From: Shinella zoogloeoides
GTDB lineage: Bacteria > Pseudomonadota > Alphaproteobacteria > Rhizobiales > Rhizobiaceae
Assembly (NCBI RefSeq): GCF_030733845.1
Contig: NZ_CP132311.1
Coordinates: forward strand, 3,633,501-3,697,500
DNA length: 64,000 nucleotides
Reading direction: 5' to 3'
Shown here: one piece after another, positions 30,323 to 39,415 of the stretch
Numbering within the stretch: the stretch's first letter is position 1
Layout: every line of letters begins with the position of its first letter
Position numbers and translations under genes: made by a program
Notes under the pieces: generated by a model
Databases searched by the model: none
What the model was told of the DNA's origin: nothing
What the model saw: only the letters and a program-made list of their open reading frames with translations

Positions 30323-31819
30323 TTATGATTCGGTCGCGAGGATTCCAGCCTTTTCGCACCAGTCGCGCAAGGGGGCGAGGTCGGGGTGGGAAAGCGCCCG
30401 CGTGAGATAGCGGAAGGTGCGCGGCATGTGGCGCATATAGGCGGGCTTGCCGTCGCGCTGCATCAGGCGGACCCAGAGGCCGGCGAGCTTGCAGTTGCGC
30501 TGCGCCGCCATGACGTGCCAGTCGCGCACGAATCGCTCGCGGTCGAAGCCGCCCTGTTTCTCGCGCAGCGAGAGATAGTGGGTGAGAACGTCTTCGGCGA
30601 CGGCATCCGGCATATCGACGCGCGCATCCTGCACCAGCGAGGCGACGTCATAGGCCGAGGAGCCGATCATCGCGTCCTGGAAATCGATGATGCCGACCCG
30701 GTCGGTGCCGGTCGCCTTCGGCCGCCAGATGATGTTCGGCGAATGGAAGTCGCGCAGAAGCAGGTTGTGCTCGGCCGCCGAAAGGCTCCCGATCAGCCCG
30801 TCCCAGATGGCGACATAGGCGCGCCGCTCCTCCTCGCTCGCCGGTGTGCCGCGCTTCCAAGGCAGGTACCAGTCGGTGAGGAGGCTCACCTCGATCTGCA
30901 TGGCGTCGCGGTCGAAATCCGGCACGCTATGGACGAGGCCGTCCGCCACGGGCAGGTCGCGCACATAGAGCTGGCCGTGCATGTGGGCAAGGCAGGCGGC
31001 GCTTTCGCGGTAGCGCTCGGCGATCGGCGCGCCGTCCGCGTCAAGAACGCCGTCGCTGCCGAGGTCCTCGATGAGGAGAATGCCTTGGTCGATATCGGTT
31101 TCGTGGATGGCAGGCGCGCTGAGGCCGCGCGCGACAAGGTGCCGGCCGATCGCGATGAACGGCTTCACGTCTTCGGCAATATGGGCGATCTGCTGGTAAT
31201 ATTTGCCATGGGCGAGGATCGGGCCGGGCGCATGGCGCGGCGCATCCATCAGCACGAGGCGCGTGCCGCCGGCGTAGACATGTTCGTAAGCACGCACCGA
31301 GGCGTCGCCCGTCAGGTGCCGCCGCGTTGCATCCCGGTAGCCGGCTTCGTCGAGGAAGGCGCGGATCGCCAGCGAGCGGCGGATGCGGGCAAGCGCCGGC
31401 GCCGGGCCGTCGATGGAGACGCGCCGACCGTCGCCCTCATGCACGAAGGTCAGCCAAATCCCTTCCGCCGGCAGCGCGCCAAGACCCTTTTCCGGCCATT
31501 CGACGAGACAGACGCCCTCGGAAAGCGCCTCGTCGAAGCCAAGCTCGTCGATCTCGGCGGCATCGGCGATGCGGTAGAGGTCGAAATGGGCGACGGGGAT
31601 GCGGAGGTCGTAGCTCTGGACCAGCGTGAAGGTCGGGCTCGGCACTTCCAGGAAGGCATCGTCCGCGATGGCGCGGAGCAGCGCGCGCGAAAAGGTCGAC
31701 TTGCCCGCGCCGAGATCGCCCGACAGCGCGATATAGTCGCCGCGCCTGACGGCGAGCGCCATGTCCTCACTGAGCCGGATTGTCGCGGCTTCATCGGGAA
31801 GGAAAATGTCGAGCGCCAT
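30323..31819 (-). CDS. tsaE: Fusion of TsaE and AmgK-type sugar kinase
   Basis: A 498-aa two-domain protein. Residues 1-150 are TsaE, the ATPase of the tRNA t6A37 machinery, with P-loop SGDLGAGKSTFSRAL near residue 33, PSPTFTLVQSY near 60 and FDLYRIADAAEI near 79. Residues about 160-498 are an aminoglycoside-phosphotransferase fold with the catalytic loop LLLRDFHSPNIIWRP near 355 and the metal site GIIDFQDAMIG near 378, as in the MurNAc/GlcNAc anomeric kinase AmgK. It lies 7 bases after the histidine kinase gene and 13 before murU. The fusion joins tRNA modification with wall recycling in one polypeptide; it appears to be an intact frame, not a frameshift product. Confidence 0.9.
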   Translation of the reverse strand: MALDIFLPDEAATIRLSEDMALAVRRGDYIALSGDLGAGKSTFSRALLRAIADDAFLEVPSPTFTLVQSYDLRIPVAHFDLYRIADAAEIDELGFDEALSEGVCLVEWPEKGLGALPAEGIWLTFVHEGDGRRVSIDGPAPALARIRRSLAIRAFLDEAGYRDATRRHLTGDASVRAYEHVYAGGTRLVLMDAPRHAPGPILAHGKYYQQIAHIAEDVKPFIAIGRHLVARGLSAPAIHETDIDQGILLIEDLGSDGVLDADGAPIAERYRESAACLAHMHGQLYVRDLPVADGLVHSVPDFDRDAMQIEVSLLTDWYLPWKRGTPASEEERRAYVAIWDGLIGSLSAAEHNLLLRDFHSPNIIWRPKATGTDRVGIIDFQDAMIGSSAYDVASLVQDARVDMPDAVAEDVLTHYLSLREKQGGFDRERFVRDWHVMAAQRNCKLAGLWVRLMQRDGKPAYMRHMPRTFRYLTRALSHPDLAPLRDWCEKAGILATES

Positions 31820-31825
31820 GACGGC

Positions 31826-34276
31826 CTATTCCGCCGCCGCGAAGGAGGTCATCGTCGCGGAGGGGATGCGCACGGTGACGTCGGTGCCGCGGCCCTCGTG
31901 GCTGTCGATGGTGACGGTGCCGTGATGCAGGCTGACGAAGCTCTCGACGATAGAGAGGCCGAGCCCCGCCCCGCCGTGCCGGCCGTGGCTCTCGAAGCGG
32001 TCGAACACCGTCTTCAGCACGTCCTGCGGAATGCCCGGTCCCCGGTCGGAGACGGTGAAGACGAGGTCCCGGCCCTCGCGCCAGCATCTGAGGCCGATGG
32101 AGGTGCCTGATGGCGCGAAATTCGCGGCATTGGCAAGCAGCTTGATGAGGATCTGCTTGAGGCGCTGCTGGTCGGCGACGATGGTGCCGAGATTGTCCGG
32201 CGCGGTGATCTCCAGCGTCACCTGCGCATCGTGCAGCCGGTCGGCGAACTGCATCGACACGTCGTCGATGAGGTCCGTCAGGTTGATCTCGGTATAGTCG
32301 AGCTCCATGATGCCGGCATCGACGGTCGCAAGGTCGAGGATGTCGTTGACGATGGTCAGCAGCACCGCCGAGGAGGTCGCGATATGGTCGACATATTCGG
32401 CCTGGCGGTCGTTGAGCTCGCCCATGGTCGGCGTCTTCAGGAGGTCCGCGAAGCCGATGATGTTGGTGAGCGGCGAGCGCAGCTCATAGGAGACGTGCTG
32501 GACGAAATCGTTCTTCAGCGCGTCCGCCTTGCGCAGCGCCTCGTTCTTTTCCGTCAGCGCCCGGCTGACGCGCACGCTGTCGGTGATGTTGACGAAGGTC
32601 AGCATCGTCTGGGCGTTGGAGAGTGGGATGACGGCGAAGTCGAGCACCAGCCCGGTGCGCAGTTCCAGCATGCCCTGGCAGGAGGGGCGCTCGTCGTCGA
32701 AGCTGGTGATCATGTGCGCGAAGCGCTTCCAGCCGTCCGGCCTGTCGTAGGACGGGGCGCAGGCCTGCTCGATGGCGCGGATATGCGTGCCGGATTTCGC
32801 CTCGGCCTCGCTGATGCCCCACAGCGCCCGGAAGGCCGGGTTGGACAGGCGGATGCGCCCGTCCGGGCTGAACACCGCGACGCCCTCGGCCAGATGGTCG
32901 ATCGTCTCGTCCTGCACCTGCACCAGCGTGTTGTAGCGCGTTTCGAGATCGACCTTTTCCGTCAGATTCTCGAAGACCCAGGTGGCGCCGCCCTGCGGGC
33001 GGGCGGTGGCGAAGACGCGCAGCGTCTGGCCGTTCGGCAGGTGCCAGAGATCGCTCTGCGTCTCGATGGCGCGGTAGACGGACAGCGCCGTTTCCTTCCA
33101 CTGTTTCCAGTTGAGCTGTTCGGGCAGTTTTCCGCCGGCACGCAGGCGGTCGAGCAGCTCGCCGTTGCCGGGCTTGCTTTCGAGGAACGCCGTCTCGATC
33201 TCCCACATGCGCTGGAAGGCCTGGTTGTAGAATTGCAGGCGCTGCTCGCCGTCGAAGATCGCGACCGGCGTTGCGAGATGGTCGAGCGTCTCGGCATGGC
33301 TCTTCAGCGTGCGCACTAGTTCCTCGCGCACCGCCTCGGCATCGGAGATGTTGACGGCGATGCCGGCCGAACCCGTCGCGCTTCGCGCGTCGACGACGTC
33401 GAAGAAGCTGCGGTTGCCGTGCACGACGGTGGAGACCTTGTCGCGGAACGGCGTGTCGTAGGTGCTCGTCGCGCGGATCTTTTCGCGCGCGATCGTCGGC
33501 AGCAGCTCGCGGCCCTCGGCGACGGCGCCGGCCGCGTCCTTGGCCTCGACGGCCTCGGCATAGGCTTCGTTCACCCAGGCGAGCGAGCCGTCGGCGGCGC
33601 GCTGCCAGACGGGAAGGTCGATCTGGTCGAGCAGGCCCTGCAGCGTGGTGAGCGCGGCGACGAGGCGGTCGCGCTCCAGTTTGAGTTCGGCGGCTTCCGC
33701 GCGCAGGTTGTTGAGTGCCACGAAGCGCACGAAGGCCTGTCCGCCGGAAACGCGCCCCTGCGCCTCCAGCACTTCCTCCCGGCTCGTCTCGACGACGAGG
33801 TCGAAGCTCTGGGCTTGCGAGCGCAGCTTTTCGACGGCGCGCTCGATCTCGAGGGCCGAGTTCGGCTTCATCCAGCGGCCGAAGGCCAGGAATTCGCGGT
33901 CGGCCTGCGGCGCGCCGGTCTCCGGCGGCAGCTGGCCCAGGAATTCCGGCTTGCCGGAAAGCCCGTCCCACATGACGATGCGGCGGTTCTTGTCGCCGAT
34001 CAGCGCTTGCAGGCGGGAAACGGTGTGGCGGGCATCAGAAAGATGGGCGCGCAACTCGCGGTGCTCGGCCTCCATGCGGCCGCGCTGGCGGATCATCCAG
34101 ATGGCGGAGACCATCGTCGCCGACATCACGCCGAGCAGCATGGAAACGGTGACGATCTCGGTAGTGGCGAGGTAGGGGCCGGCGGCGTGGGCCGGGCCGG
34201 CAAGAGCAAGCGACGTCAACGCCGAGCCGGCCGCCAGAAGGCGCCTGCCATGCCGCGTCAACCAGCCGTTAACCAT
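31826..34276 (-). CDS. PAS-domain sensor histidine kinase
   Basis: A membrane-tethered kinase of about 816 aa with unknown signal and partner. The N terminus looks like a signal or membrane anchor (LLAAGSALTSLALAGPAHA), followed by a second hydrophobic helix (TTEIVTVSMLLGVMSATMV), a coiled-coil stretch, and at least three PAS-like units (for example LDHLATPVAIFDGEQRLQFY and IDHLAEGVAVFSPDGRIRL). The kinase core is complete: H-box FVQHVSYELRSPLTNI, N-box region IKLLANAANFA, G1 VSDRGPGIP and G2 GGAGLGLSIVESF. No receiver domain or cognate regulator is adjacent. ATG at 34276 gives the membrane anchor first; upstream ATGs at 34369 and 34408 are alternatives. Confidence 0.85.
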   Translation of the reverse strand: MVNGWLTRHGRRLLAAGSALTSLALAGPAHAAGPYLATTEIVTVSMLLGVMSATMVSAIWMIRQRGRMEAEHRELRAHLSDARHTVSRLQALIGDKNRRIVMWDGLSGKPEFLGQLPPETGAPQADREFLAFGRWMKPNSALEIERAVEKLRSQAQSFDLVVETSREEVLEAQGRVSGGQAFVRFVALNNLRAEAAELKLERDRLVAALTTLQGLLDQIDLPVWQRAADGSLAWVNEAYAEAVEAKDAAGAVAEGRELLPTIAREKIRATSTYDTPFRDKVSTVVHGNRSFFDVVDARSATGSAGIAVNISDAEAVREELVRTLKSHAETLDHLATPVAIFDGEQRLQFYNQAFQRMWEIETAFLESKPGNGELLDRLRAGGKLPEQLNWKQWKETALSVYRAIETQSDLWHLPNGQTLRVFATARPQGGATWVFENLTEKVDLETRYNTLVQVQDETIDHLAEGVAVFSPDGRIRLSNPAFRALWGISEAEAKSGTHIRAIEQACAPSYDRPDGWKRFAHMITSFDDERPSCQGMLELRTGLVLDFAVIPLSNAQTMLTFVNITDSVRVSRALTEKNEALRKADALKNDFVQHVSYELRSPLTNIIGFADLLKTPTMGELNDRQAEYVDHIATSSAVLLTIVNDILDLATVDAGIMELDYTEINLTDLIDDVSMQFADRLHDAQVTLEITAPDNLGTIVADQQRLKQILIKLLANAANFAPSGTSIGLRCWREGRDLVFTVSDRGPGIPQDVLKTVFDRFESHGRHGGAGLGLSIVESFVSLHHGTVTIDSHEGRGTDVTVRIPSATMTSFAAAE

Positions 34277-34502
34277 ATTCGCATTTTGCGGCGCACATGC
34301 ATGCGCCCCATCCCGCTCCGGCGGGCAAAAAGCCTGCCCGGAACGGCCTCGTTTCAGTTCCGCCATCATCCCCGGTATGTCTCCGTCCGTTTGCCGCCTG
34401 ATCGACAAGACATCCCAATCCGGCGCAAAGGGTCCGCATCTCCACGCCGAATCAACGCGTTAACGATACTTGTTTCCCGAATCGTCGGGAAGGGACGGGC
34501 CC
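34277..34502 (-). promoter_or_regulatory. Leader/promoter region of the histidine kinase gene
   Basis: This 226-bp stretch separates the ahcY terminator from the kinase start. It contains a near-palindrome GCGCACATGCATGCGC (34291-34306), a GGCGGGC/GCCTGCC inverted repeat near 34318-34340 and an AT-richer zone around 34445-34480 that could hold the promoter. No known operator is recognised. Confidence 0.3.
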
Positions 34503-34541
34503 AAAAAAGAGGCGGCGCGCCTTGTCAAGCGCGCCGCCTCT
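34503..34541 (-). terminator. ahcY rho-independent terminator
   Basis: A perfect 13-bp stem (AGAGGCGGCGCGC at 34508-34520 and its complement at 34529-34541) with an 8-base loop, followed on the minus strand by a run of T (A at 34503-34508 on the plus strand). It ends ahcY transcription 28 bases after the stop. Confidence 0.93.
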
Positions 34542-34568
34542 AGATGTTGTGGATAATCCGGGTAAGGA

Positions 34569-35969
34569 TCAGTACCTGTAGTGCTCGGCCTTGAACGGAC
34601 CCTGCGTCGTCACGCCGATATAGCCGGCCTGCTCCTCGGAGAGCTCGGTGAGCCTTGCGCCGAGCTTGGCGAGGTGCAGGCGGGCGACCTTCTCGTCCAG
34701 CTGCTTGGGCAGGACGTAGACCTCGTTCTTGTAGTTCTCGCCCTTCGTGTAGAGCTCGATCTGCGCCAGCACCTGGTTGGAGAATGAGGCGGACATGACG
34801 AAGGACGGGTGGCCGGTGGCGTTGCCGAGGTTGAGCAGGCGACCCTCGGAGAGCAGGATCATGCGGTTGCCCTTCGGGAACTCGATCATGTCGACCTGCG
34901 GCTTGATGTTCGTCCACTTGAAGTTCTTCAGCGATGCGACCTGGATCTCGTTGTCGAAGTGGCCGATATTGCCGACGATCGCCATGTCCTTCATCTCGCG
35001 CATGTGCTCGACGCGGATGACGTCCTTGTTGCCGGTCGTGGTGATGAAGATGTCGGCGCTGGAGACGACGTCCTCGAGCTGCACGACCTCGAAACCGTCC
35101 ATGGCGGCCTGCAGGGCGCAGATCGGGTCGATCTCGGTGACCTTGACGCGCGCGCCCGCGCCGCGCAGCGAGGCGGCCGAACCCTTGCCGACGTCGCCAT
35201 AGCCGCAGACGACGGCGACCTTGCCGGCCATCATCACGTCGGTGCCGCGGCGGATGCCGTCGACCAGCGATTCCTTGCAGCCGTACTTGTTGTCGAACTT
35301 CGACTTGGTGACCGAGTCGTTGACGTTGATCGCCGGGAAGGGCAGCAGGCCCTTCTGCTGGAGCTGGTAGAGACGGTTGACGCCGGTGGTCGTCTCCTCG
35401 GTCACGCCCTGGATGGCGTCGCGCTGCTTGGTGAACCAGCCCGGGGAGGCGGCAAGGCGCTTCTTGATCTGCGCGAAGAGGATTTCCTCTTCTTCCGAGC
35501 CGGGGTTGACCAGGATGTTCTCGCCGGCTTCGGCGCGCGCGCCGAGCAGGATGTACATCGTGGCGTCGCCGCCGTCGTCGAGGATCATGTTGGAGAGGCC
35601 GCCATCGGCCCACTGGAAGATCTTGTCGGTATATTCCCAGTATTCCGTCAGCGTCTCGCCCTTCACGGCATAGACCGGGATGCCGGCGGCGGCGATCGCG
35701 GCGGCGGCGTGGTCCTGCGTGGAGAAGATGTTGCACGAGGCCCAGCGCACATCCGCGCCGAGCGCCACCAGCGTCTCGATGAGCACGGCGGTCTGGATGG
35801 TCATGTGCAGCGAGCCGGTGATGCGCGCGCCCTTGAGCGGCTTTGCGGCGCCGAACTCTTCGCGGCAGGCCATCAGGCCCGGCATTTCGGTCTCGGCGAT
35901 CTGAATTTCCTTGCGGCCGAAATCGGCAAGCGCGATGTCGGCGACGTGATAGTCCTGCGTGGTGGTCAT
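34569..35969 (-). CDS. ahcY: S-adenosylhomocysteine hydrolase
   Basis: Splits S-adenosylhomocysteine to adenosine and homocysteine, relieving product inhibition of methyltransferases. The 466-aa protein is of the usual long bacterial form: SAH site [17 protein letters not shown] near residue 51, [15 protein letters not shown] region near 80, the catalytic lysine/aspartate region [12 protein letters not shown] near 225, NAD-binding motif [13 protein letters not shown] near 255, and C-terminal PFKAEHYRY that reaches the partner NAD site. It is the first gene after a gap that contains a 22-bp perfect palindrome, and it ends at a strong terminator, so it is a single-gene regulated unit. Confidence 0.98.
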   Translation of the reverse strand: MTTTQDYHVADIALADFGRKEIQIAETEMPGLMACREEFGAAKPLKGARITGSLHMTIQTAVLIETLVALGADVRWASCNIFSTQDHAAAAIAAAGIPVYAVKGETLTEYWEYTDKIFQWADGGLSNMILDDGGDATMYILLGARAEAGENILVNPGSEEEEILFAQIKKRLAASPGWFTKQRDAIQGVTEETTTGVNRLYQLQQKGLLPFPAINVNDSVTKSKFDNKYGCKESLVDGIRRGTDVMMAGKVAVVCGYGDVGKGSAASLRGAGARVKVTEIDPICALQAAMDGFEVVQLEDVVSSADIFITTTGNKDVIRVEHMREMKDMAIVGNIGHFDNEIQVASLKNFKWTNIKPQVDMIEFPKGNRMILLSEGRLLNLGNATGHPSFVMSASFSNQVLAQIELYTKGENYKNEVYVLPKQLDEKVARLHLAKLGARLTELSEEQAGYIGVTTQGPFKAEHYRY

Positions 35970-36025
35970 GAAAATCTCCAGTCTTGATGGCGCTTCCTAT
36001 CAGGAAACCGCTGCTGGAGCAACTG

Positions 36026-36047
36026 GATATAAAGAAGTCTTTATATC
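36026..36047. promoter_or_regulatory. SahR-like operator upstream of ahcY
   Basis: A perfect inverted repeat GATATAAAGA (36026-36035), AG, TCTTTATATC (36038-36047), 57 bases upstream of the ahcY start, with an extra half-site CTTATATC at 36048-36055. SAM-cycle genes in Proteobacteria are controlled by the ArsR-type regulator SahR through AT-rich palindromes of this general kind. The assignment is by analogy. Confidence 0.65.
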
Positions 36048-36065
36048 CTTATATCAACGGGAAGC

Positions 36066-36338
36066 CTACATTTCCTCGCCGAACCGGTCGGCGATGAGCG
36101 CGTCGAGCGCGTCGAGCACCCGCTGGGCGTCGGTGCCCGTCGCGGTGACGAAGACGCTGCAGCCCGGGCTGGCGGCCAGCATCATCAGGCCCATGATCGA
36201 GGTGCCGCCGACGGTCATGCCGTCCTTGGAGACCGTGACCTCCGCATCGAAACCGTCGACTGTCTGCACGAATTTCGCCGAGGCGCGGGCGTGAAGCCCC
36301 CGCTTGTTGATGATGAGAAGCTCTTTCGAGACGGTCAT
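36066..36338 (-). CDS. ptsH: HPr-family phosphocarrier protein
   Basis: Phosphocarrier of the regulatory phosphotransferase system. The 90-aa product has the phosphorylatable His16 in RGLHARASAKFV and the regulatory Ser47 in GGTSIMGLMML, the target of HPr kinase. In alphaproteobacteria this HPr (with PtsP, outside the window) usually regulates rather than imports sugar. It is 15 bases downstream of the EIIA gene in a minus-strand cluster with hprK and chvGI; no EIIB/EIIC sugar permease is present. Confidence 0.95.
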   Translation of the reverse strand: MTVSKELLIINKRGLHARASAKFVQTVDGFDAEVTVSKDGMTVGGTSIMGLMMLAASPGCSVFVTATGTDAQRVLDALDALIADRFGEEM

Positions 36339-36353
36339 GGACGGCGGGGAACC

Positions 36354-36755
36354 CTATTTGCCGCTGAGCACGCGGCTTGCCACGTTGATATATTTGCGGC
36401 CCGCCTCGGAGGCGTCGATCAGCGCCTTTTCCATGTTGTTCTCGCCGCGGATGCCGGCGAGCTTGATCAGCATGGGAAGGTTGACGCCGGCGATCACCTC
36501 GATGCCGTTGCCGGTCATCACCGAAATGGCGAGGTTCGACGGCGTGCCGCCGAACATGTCGGTGAGGATGATGACGCCATGGCCCTGGTCGGCCTTCATC
36601 ACCGCTTCCAGGATATCCTGGCGACGCTGGTCCATGTCGTCCTCGGGACCGATGCAGACGGTTTCGATGGCCTTCTGCGGACCGACGACATGTTCGAGGG
36701 CGTGCCGGAATTCCTCCGCCAGCTTGCCATGGGTGACAAGCACCAGTCCGATCAT
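36354..36755 (-). CDS. PTS EIIA-mannose-family component
   Basis: A 133-aa EIIA of the mannose class that receives phosphate from HPr on His9 (LVLVTHGKLAEE). TDMFGGTPSNLA near residue 66 and GVNLPMLIKL near 88 are family hallmarks. No cognate EIIB/EIIC is nearby, so it is probably a regulatory acceptor as in other rhizobia. ATG at 36755 is chosen: GGAG lies 9 bases upstream, and the 19-residue extension from 36812 has no family match. It sits between hprK (150 bases upstream) and ptsH. Confidence 0.92.
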   Translation of the reverse strand: MIGLVLVTHGKLAEEFRHALEHVVGPQKAIETVCIGPEDDMDQRRQDILEAVMKADQGHGVIILTDMFGGTPSNLAISVMTGNGIEVIAGVNLPMLIKLAGIRGENNMEKALIDASEAGRKYINVASRVLSGK

Positions 36756-36905
36756 CAGCAGTCGCTCCAGTTTCCCGACACAAACGGACGGCCCATTACC
36801 GCAACGCAACAATTCCGTCCACCGTTGGGGTGGCCATCATGTCAATGAAAAGCCCAAGTGCAAGCCCAAAATGCCCGTTTTCGCTTTTTGCGGGGGCTTT
36901 CCCGG

Positions 36906-37367
36906 TCAACTTTGCAGGATTTCCGGGTGGAGTGCGGCCAATGTCGTGAAAGCCGTGCAGCCGGCAAACAGCGGCAGCCGGGTCAGCGGCAGGAAAAGCG
37001 AAGGAAGCACCTCGAAGGTTTCCCCGTCCGGGGGCAGGCGCTCGGCAAATGGCGGCTCGATCGGGCGGATGGCGCGGTGCAGTTCGGCCGCCTCGACCGT
37101 CTCCACGGTGATGATGCCCGCCCCGCGCACCTCCATCAGGCCGGCAATGCTGGCCGGCGCGCGGGCGACAAGGCGGCCGTCGGCGATGGAGACCAGCACC
37201 TGGTCGTCGCTGACGAGGGCGGCGAACAGCCCGCGCGCCCGCGCTTCCCCGATGCAGTGCAGCGCGACGGCGCTCTTGCCCGCGCCGGACGGCCCGACGA
37301 ACAGCAGTCCCGTCGTGCCGATCACGATCGCCGTTCCGTACACATTCAAGGCAGCCGACTTTGTCAT
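36906..37367 (-). CDS. hprK: HPr kinase/phosphorylase, short alphaproteobacterial form
   Basis: Phosphorylates and dephosphorylates HPr on the regulatory Ser. The 153-aa protein is only the C-terminal catalytic half of Firmicutes HprK (about 310 aa), which is the normal alphaproteobacterial form. The P-loop GPSGAGKSA is at residues 25-33 and the signature region LMEVRGAGIITVE is near residue 77. It is the gene right after chvG in the cluster. Its start codon at 37365-37367 abuts a 121-bp palindromic repeat, and the GAGGGGG of the repeat arm serves as its ribosome site. Confidence 0.9.
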   Translation of the reverse strand: MTKSAALNVYGTAIVIGTTGLLFVGPSGAGKSAVALHCIGEARARGLFAALVSDDQVLVSIADGRLVARAPASIAGLMEVRGAGIITVETVEAAELHRAIRPIEPPFAERLPPDGETFEVLPSLFLPLTRLPLFAGCTAFTTLAALHPEILQS

Positions 37368-37487
37368 AACCCCCTCATCCGCCTGCCGGCACCTTCTCCC
37401 CGAGGGGAGAAGGGAAATGCGGCGCGCGTGGTCGTCCCCTTCTCTCCTCGGGGAGAAGGTGGCCCGAAGGGCCGGATGAGGGGGTTA
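37367..37487. repeat. Palindromic intergenic repeat between chvG and hprK
   Basis: Terminal perfect 15-bp inverted repeats (TAACCCCCTCATCCG at 37367-37381; CGGATGAGGGGGTTA at 37473-37487) enclose two CTTCTCC...GGAGAAG hairpins. Related copies lie at 48927-49064 and 61341-61463. The left end overlaps the hprK start codon by one base and supplies its Shine-Dalgarno sequence. Confidence 0.9.
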
Positions 37488-37519
37488 TCGCACGCCGTCC
37501 CGTCAGGCGCCAAGGCCGG

Positions 37520-39322
37520 TCATTTCTGCGGGCCGGCGGGAAGGGCGAGGGTGAAGCGGGCGCCGGCAAGCTCGCCGGTCGCCTTGTCGGTGATGTTTTC
37601 CGCCTTCAGCGTGCCGCCATGCGCCTCGGCGATCTGCCGCGAAATGGAAAGGCCGAGGCCGGAATTCTGGCCGAAATCCTCGGTCGCCGGGCGATCCGTG
37701 TAGAAGCGTTCGAAGATGCGGTCGATGTCTTCCGCCTGGATGCCGGGGCCGTTGTCCTCGACCTGGATGATGCAGCGGTCGCCCCGCCCGCGCGACAGGC
37801 GCACGACGATCCGCCCGCCCGGCTCCGGCACGAAGGAGCGCGCATTCTCGATGAGGTTGGTGACGATCTGGCCGATGCGCAGCTCGTAGCCGGAAATCTC
37901 GAACTTGGTCTTCGGATTGTCCTTCCGGTCGACGACGAAATCGAGCGTGACGGGCTTCTTGCGGGTGTTGACCTGGCGCGAAATGTCGATGAGGTCGCCG
38001 AGCAGCTTTTCGAGGTCGACGGTGCGCGCGTCGCTGCGGGCAAGCTCCGCGTCGAGCCGCGAGGCGTCGGAAATGTCGCTGATCAGCCGGTCGAGGCGGC
38101 GCACGTCGTGCTGGATGATGTCGAGCAGGCGCTTCTTCGAATCGTCCGTGCGGGCGAGCGGCAGGGTCTCCACGGCGCTGCGCAGCGAGGTGAGCGGGTT
38201 CTTCAGCTCATGGCTGACATCGGCGGCAAAACTCTCGATCGCGTCGATGCGGTCGTAGAGCGCCGTCGTCATCTGGCGCAGCGCGATGGAAAGATTGCCG
38301 ATCTCATCCTGGCGCGCGGAGAAGTCCGGGATCTCCTCGCGCTCCTTGGCGCCGCGGCGCACGCGGATCGCCGCCGCCGCAAGCCGGCGCAGCGGATTGG
38401 CGATGGTGCTGGACAAGAGCAGCGAGAGCGCGATGTTGACGAGGCCGGCGACGCCGGCGACGCGCATGATGGCAAGCCGCTCGGCATGCACGATCTTGTC
38501 GATGTCGCCTGCCTGCGTCGACAGCAGCAGCACGCCCAGCACCGCGCGGAAGCGCTGCACGGGCACGGCGACCGAGACGATCAGCTCGCCCTTGTCGTTG
38601 ACGCGCACGACGGCGCCGCGCACGCCCGTCAGCGCGTTCATCACCTCGGGATAGATCGAGCCGTCGCCGCCGGGCGCTTCCTTGTATTGCGGCAGGTTGC
38701 TCGGCTGGAGGATGCGGTTGAACCAGACGTTCAGGCGCTCGATGAGGCTGGGGGTCTCGGGCTCCACCGGCGGCAGGTCGAAGCGCAGCACCTGGCCCTG
38801 CGTGTAGAGGTGCCGCGAATCGAGCAGCAGGTTGGCGTCCGTGTCGTAGATGCGCGCGCGCGTGCGGGTCGGCGAGATCAGCCGCCTGAGCACGGGGGCC
38901 ACGCGCTCCGGATTGATCGGGAATTCGAGGTCCTCGTCGTTCGGCAGCGGCGTGATGCTCTGGCCGGCCTGCAGCTCCAGCAGCTTTTCCGGGTCGATGG
39001 TGATCGAATTGGTGTCGACCGAGGCGGAGGCGGAGATCGCGCCGGCGATGATCTCGCCCTGCGTCAGGAGGCTTTCGACGCGCGCGTCGATCAGCCCCTC
39101 GCGGAACTGGTTGAGATAGAGGATGCCGGCGACGAGCACGACGAGCGCGACGAGGTTGAAGAAGAGGATGCGGCGCGTCAGGCTGGAGAAGACGGCATTG
39201 CCGAAGATGCGGCGGGCGAGCGTGAAGGGGTGGGTCCAGCGGCGCCGGAACGAGCGCGGCGCGGGCCGGCCTTCGGCCTCGCCTCCATCCCTTTCGAGCA
39301 CGTTCTGCGACACGCGGTTCAT
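37520..39322 (-). CDS. chvG: Sensor histidine kinase ChvG/ExoS
   Basis: Inner-membrane sensor that with ChvI controls exopolysaccharide, envelope and acid/host responses in rhizobia and Agrobacterium, and in several species is checked by the periplasmic ExoR. The 600-aa product has an N-terminal basic region, a first membrane helix (RILFFNLVALVVLVAGILYL), a periplasmic domain of about 230 residues, a second helix (IMRVAGVAGLVNIALSLLL), HAMP, H-box FAADVSHELKNPLTSL and the ATPase boxes (LIENARSFV, VEDNGPGI, GLGLSI). ATG at 39322 (MNRVSQNVLE) is preferred over 39367. It is 93 bases downstream of chvI. Confidence 0.95.
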   Translation of the reverse strand: MNRVSQNVLERDGGEAEGRPAPRSFRRRWTHPFTLARRIFGNAVFSSLTRRILFFNLVALVVLVAGILYLNQFREGLIDARVESLLTQGEIIAGAISASASVDTNSITIDPEKLLELQAGQSITPLPNDEDLEFPINPERVAPVLRRLISPTRTRARIYDTDANLLLDSRHLYTQGQVLRFDLPPVEPETPSLIERLNVWFNRILQPSNLPQYKEAPGGDGSIYPEVMNALTGVRGAVVRVNDKGELIVSVAVPVQRFRAVLGVLLLSTQAGDIDKIVHAERLAIMRVAGVAGLVNIALSLLLSSTIANPLRRLAAAAIRVRRGAKEREEIPDFSARQDEIGNLSIALRQMTTALYDRIDAIESFAADVSHELKNPLTSLRSAVETLPLARTDDSKKRLLDIIQHDVRRLDRLISDISDASRLDAELARSDARTVDLEKLLGDLIDISRQVNTRKKPVTLDFVVDRKDNPKTKFEISGYELRIGQIVTNLIENARSFVPEPGGRIVVRLSRGRGDRCIIQVEDNGPGIQAEDIDRIFERFYTDRPATEDFGQNSGLGLSISRQIAEAHGGTLKAENITDKATGELAGARFTLALPAGPQK

Positions 39323-39415
39323 CCTTGGCTGCGGGGCGGCGCCGTCACGCCGCCGGGACTGCGGCATGCCATCGCCGCCGCAGTCGATGCAAGCAAAATC
39401 GCTTCCCGCGCCCCG

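Noticed and set aside
31826..34276. DivL or CckA orthologue
   Set aside because: The PAS kinase has a standard His in its H-box (DivL has Tyr) and no receiver domain (CckA has one), so neither name is justified.
34548..34556. Perfect DnaA-box 9-mer (TGTGGATAA) between ahcY and its terminator
   Set aside because: A single box is expected by chance about once in a window of this size; there are no clustered boxes or AT-rich unwinding region, so no origin is called.
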